Shown: in pieces, positions 59,068 to 62,000 of the stretch
How positions within the stretch are numbered: the first letter of the stretch is position 1
How the letters are laid out: every line of letters begins with the position of its first letter
Assembly (NCBI GenBank): GCA_905221605.1
Contig: CAJNDS010000037.1
Location: 1 to 62,000, forward strand
DNA: 62,000 nt
Source: Symbiodinium natans
Taxonomy: Eukaryota > Sar > Dinophyceae > Suessiales > Symbiodiniaceae
Direction: 5' to 3'
Notes under the pieces: model-generated
What the model was told of the DNA's origin: nothing
Seen by the model: the letters and a program-made list of their open reading frames with translations, nothing else
Database searches by the model: none
Position numbers and translations under genes: made by a program

Positions 59068-59774
59068 CATCCTTTTGTAAATTCAAAAGCTGCAGCCGCC
59101 AATTGAAGGCACTTGTGAGCCCCGTCTCACTTGTGTATGTGGTCAAGGTACGAGTGAAGTCCAAATAGCAAGAAAGATAAAAGCGCGAGTGGTCGTTTGT
59201 TTAAAAAGAACCCGGTTTGTTCAATAAAGCTTCAAAAGTTGCAAGCGTTTCAAAAGCCTCAAATGGTTTACGAATTTCAGAAAGGTTAGCAATTTCAAAA
59301 AACGCTCCAACTTTGTAAAATTATAGAAGTTCTGAAAGCTTCACTGGACTCCACATTTCCGTTGGAACATGGAGTCTGGGGCCCAGGATTCCAGATTCCA
59401 TACTGCAGATTCAATTTGGACAGAGTCTGGAATCTAAGCCCGCGGCTTAGATTCAGTGTGGAGTACGTGTGGAAATCTGAATTCGGGGCCGAGACTCCGG
59501 ATTTAATCTGGATATGGAGTCTGGAGTCTGGAGTCTGGAGTCTGGGGCCTGCGGTGGGTTGGGGAACCAATGAAAAACCCGCAGACACCACCCGCTGGGC
59601 CACGCAGAGAGAATACCTCTGTGCAAGGAGACAAGGATACGCAGCTTCATCCTTGGTGGCAAAACGAACGCTTCCGCATTCAACGACCCTGCCCCACGGC
59701 TTATGAAGGTGATTTCCCGGCAGGAGGCTCGGAGCGATTCAAAGCACTCGGGGGAGCACAGCAGCTTGGTTCCC
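59068..59774. other. anonymous DNA with GTCTGGA repeats
   Basis: Short repeats of GGAGTCTGGAGTCTGG occur at 59,516-59,545, with related words from about 59,365. On the minus strand this lies where the rest of the methyltransferase relic would be expected, but I see no continuation. Confidence 0.4.
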
Positions 59775-60233
59775 TCAGGCCTGGAGCCCATGGCAGCATT
59801 GATCAAAGCACACAGAAAGACAATATCTCAGCACTCTGTAGCCGAAGGCAGAAAGCCGATTTGCCGTATCAACCCGACGTGAGTCCACCGAGCCAGGTTG
59901 TAAGCTGGGCAGCCCCAGCGGGAACTCGCGGCTGCGCAGAGGAGACGGTCCTTTCGCTCCATTTGGCAAAGGTCTGCCCCGTGCCTTGCTGCTCGTCCCA
60001 CATGGCAAGCCCAGATGCACGAGGAACGGCGGATGTTTCTCCATCATCTCCCAGAACAAGCTTTGCCCGGCTTCAGTGGACAAGTCAAGCTGAGCTAAAG
60101 GCACACAAGAGTCACAGTGGTGATGGTCAAAGCTGTGCACGTGAAAACCTATCCGGCCCAAGGCACGGGACAACGAGCCCTTCCCAGCAAACAACTCAAA
60201 GGCGCAAGGAGGCCATTGTCTGTGATGTCTCAA
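59775..60233 (-). pseudogene. C5-cytosine methyltransferase-like domain of a decayed retroelement
   Basis: A 152-codon minus frame. Residues 12-25, FELFAGKGSLSRAL, match motif I (SAM-binding F-x-G-x-G) of C5-DNA methyltransferases. HLGLPCGTSSKAR (residues 73-85) matches motif IV with the catalytic Pro-Cys. Downstream, GPSPLRS, FPLGLP and VDTANRLSAFGYRVL fit the version of this domain that I associate with dinoflagellate retroelements, where methyltransferase capture by retrotransposons has been described. The domain would methylate DNA or be a derived relative. It follows the oxygenase-like domain on the same strand but in another frame. Later motifs (the ENV region and the target-recognition part) are missing, so this copy is truncated and almost certainly inactive. 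Confidence 0.7.
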
Positions 60234-60868
60234 GCGGGAAGGGGACCTCAGGGGGTAGCAGGAATCCTAAGCTCCGCGCCATAGCCAGCTCTGCTTCATC
60301 AAAGTCCCCGAGCTGCTGAACTACCCAGGTTACCAAAACCAGCCTATTGCCAGTCCAAGGTTCAGTCTGATGGTAGGTTGACCACGCATCGAAAACTAAA
60401 GGCTCGGAAGTAAGCTCATGCACGCTGCCACTCAACTCCAGCTGACAAGAAACCCTCACGTCGTCTCCCGGTCCCTCAAGCCACAATCCTCCGCCCTGCC
60501 TTATGAAGAGGGGTCGCACTGTTCGAAAAGAAACCACAAGTGGAGAACACATGACCGGGAAGACGCTCCTTGACGAAGCGGGTCATAATTTGGCTTGCAA
60601 ACGGAAAAGTGTGACACTCCTTGCGCAGCCCCCGAAAACCCCCTTGGGCATAGCAACCAGTCACGAAAGCACTTCGCACCTCACGCGAACCTCCTCGCAC
60701 CTCATCCTTCGGAAGCAAACCGAAGAGCGTCTGAAGGTCGGACTCCGAGATCTGCGCAGCACTCTTCAAACGTGCTTGTGCCCAAACCTCGGCATCCGCT
60801 AAGGACAGATCCCCAGTTTCCAGCGCGCCACAATTTACCCCTCCAGAGTCCGGCGCATCCTCTGGGGG
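60234..60868 (-). pseudogene. 2-oxoglutarate/Fe(II) oxygenase-like domain of the same relic
   Basis: The N-terminal half is read in one frame (from about 60,868, continuing from the zinc-finger segment after a TGA). It contains FGLLPKDEVRGG, FVTGCYAQGGFRGL and GHVFSTCGFFSNSATPLHK. The C-terminal half is in another frame and contains GGGLWLEG and VFDAWSTYHQTEPWTGNRL, the latter resembling the distal His and the 2-oxoglutarate-binding Arg (H-x-n-G-x-R) of the double-stranded beta-helix fold. The HxD metal site expected after the first half is absent. His at 60,503-60,505 is followed almost at once by GGGLW in the other frame, which fits a small deletion. The fold call is inferred from pattern only. 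It sits between zinc-binding and methyltransferase domains. Confidence 0.5.
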
Positions 60869-61150
60869 GCCCCATCACGAACCCCCCTTTGGGCAATTGG
60901 CAAAAGAGTGATTTCCAAAACATCCCTTACGCCAGCACTTCTGGAACCCCTTGATGCACCTGCCGTTCTTGCACTTGTTCCCTTGTTCCTGCAACCTTGC
61001 GTGTTGTATGCAAAACACAGTGGACGGTTGGCTTCGTCCTTAGTTGCAAGATCAAGTGTCTTGCCAGCGCCTTTCCCTTTCCTTTCCTTGCCCGCGCCCT
61101 TTCCTCCCTTGTTCCCAGGCCTCCCCCCATGTAGGAGCTGGGGCGGTGCA
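60869..61150 (-). pseudogene. Gly/Lys linker and Cys/His zinc-binding region of the same relic
   Basis: Reading minus from about 61,150: a Gly/Lys-rich linker (NKGGKGAGKERKGKGAGK) leads to RPLCFAYNTQGCRNKG. After a one-base frame change near 60,975-60,990 it continues NKCKNGRCIKGFQKC, then CWRKGCFGNHSFANCPKG. The Cys and His spacing (CxxxxCxxxHxxxxC near the end) suggests a zinc finger of the sort found upstream of dinoflagellate retroelement proteins. A TGA (60,875-60,877) then interrupts the frame, which otherwise runs on into the oxygenase-like domain. A stop in the linker frame near 61,175 marks the visible start. Nucleic-acid binding is the likely role. Confidence 0.5.
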
Positions 61151-61187
61151 GGATGCTGCAGGGGGCCAAGTTACTGCTTCTGCTAGA

Positions 61188-62000
<813 letters not shown>

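Overview
This window looks like nuclear DNA of a dinoflagellate. Four things point there. A 17-base exact match to the 3' part of the dinoflagellate trans-spliced leader, followed at once by a GT donor, lies at 33,689-33,705 (leader-like exon 33,683-33,704). There are long stretches of TTTAGGG/CCCTAAA repeats. There are retroelement proteins of a type I associate with dinoflagellates: a reverse transcriptase with RNase H, and a relic carrying a cytosine-methyltransferase-like domain. Finally, recognisable genes are very sparse and simple repeats abundant. The species cannot be read from the sequence.

Layout. From 1 to 18 kb the DNA is mostly anonymous, with a recent 224-bp tandem duplication (1,956-2,395), several micro- and minisatellites, a GC-rich dispersed repeat (5.3-5.9 kb), a 98-bp near-perfect inverted repeat (12,571-12,668) and a GC-rich double hairpin (14,063-14,175). 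From 18.0 to 19.8 kb there is a 1.8-kb polypyrimidine tract. From 26.5 to 28.0 kb there is a tandem array of units of about 147 bp that belong to the same family as the 5.3-kb repeat. From 33.0 to 34.4 kb there is a Cys-rich coding-like segment on the minus strand, the spliced-leader-RNA-like gene, and a possible broken coding segment. From 35.0 to 37.4 kb there is a subtelomere-like mosaic of telomere-type repeats, a duplicated hairpin module, a repeat of about 132 bp and more copies of the GC-rich family. From 37.4 to 54.8 kb the DNA is again mostly anonymous, with long AAC, CACTAA and TATGG microsatellites.

The most informative part is 54.8-62 kb. A plus-strand reverse transcriptase/RNase H gene (55,104-57,468) is intact except for one extra A in a short A-run. 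It lies between plus-strand coding-like segments, the best of which (57,980 to about 58,460) has three exons joined in one phase by plausible splice sites. Facing it on the minus strand (61,150 down to 59,775) is a decayed polyprotein with a Gly/Lys-rich linker, a Cys/His zinc-binding region, a 2-oxoglutarate/Fe(II)-oxygenase-like domain and a C5-methyltransferase-like domain. It is broken by frameshifts, a small deletion and one TGA. The window ends inside an ACG/CCACGACGA repeat.

Limits. All family calls come from motifs read by eye, without database searches. Apart from the retroelement genes, every protein-coding call is tentative, because dinoflagellate genes carry introns and much of the DNA between repeats could hide short exons that I cannot prove.
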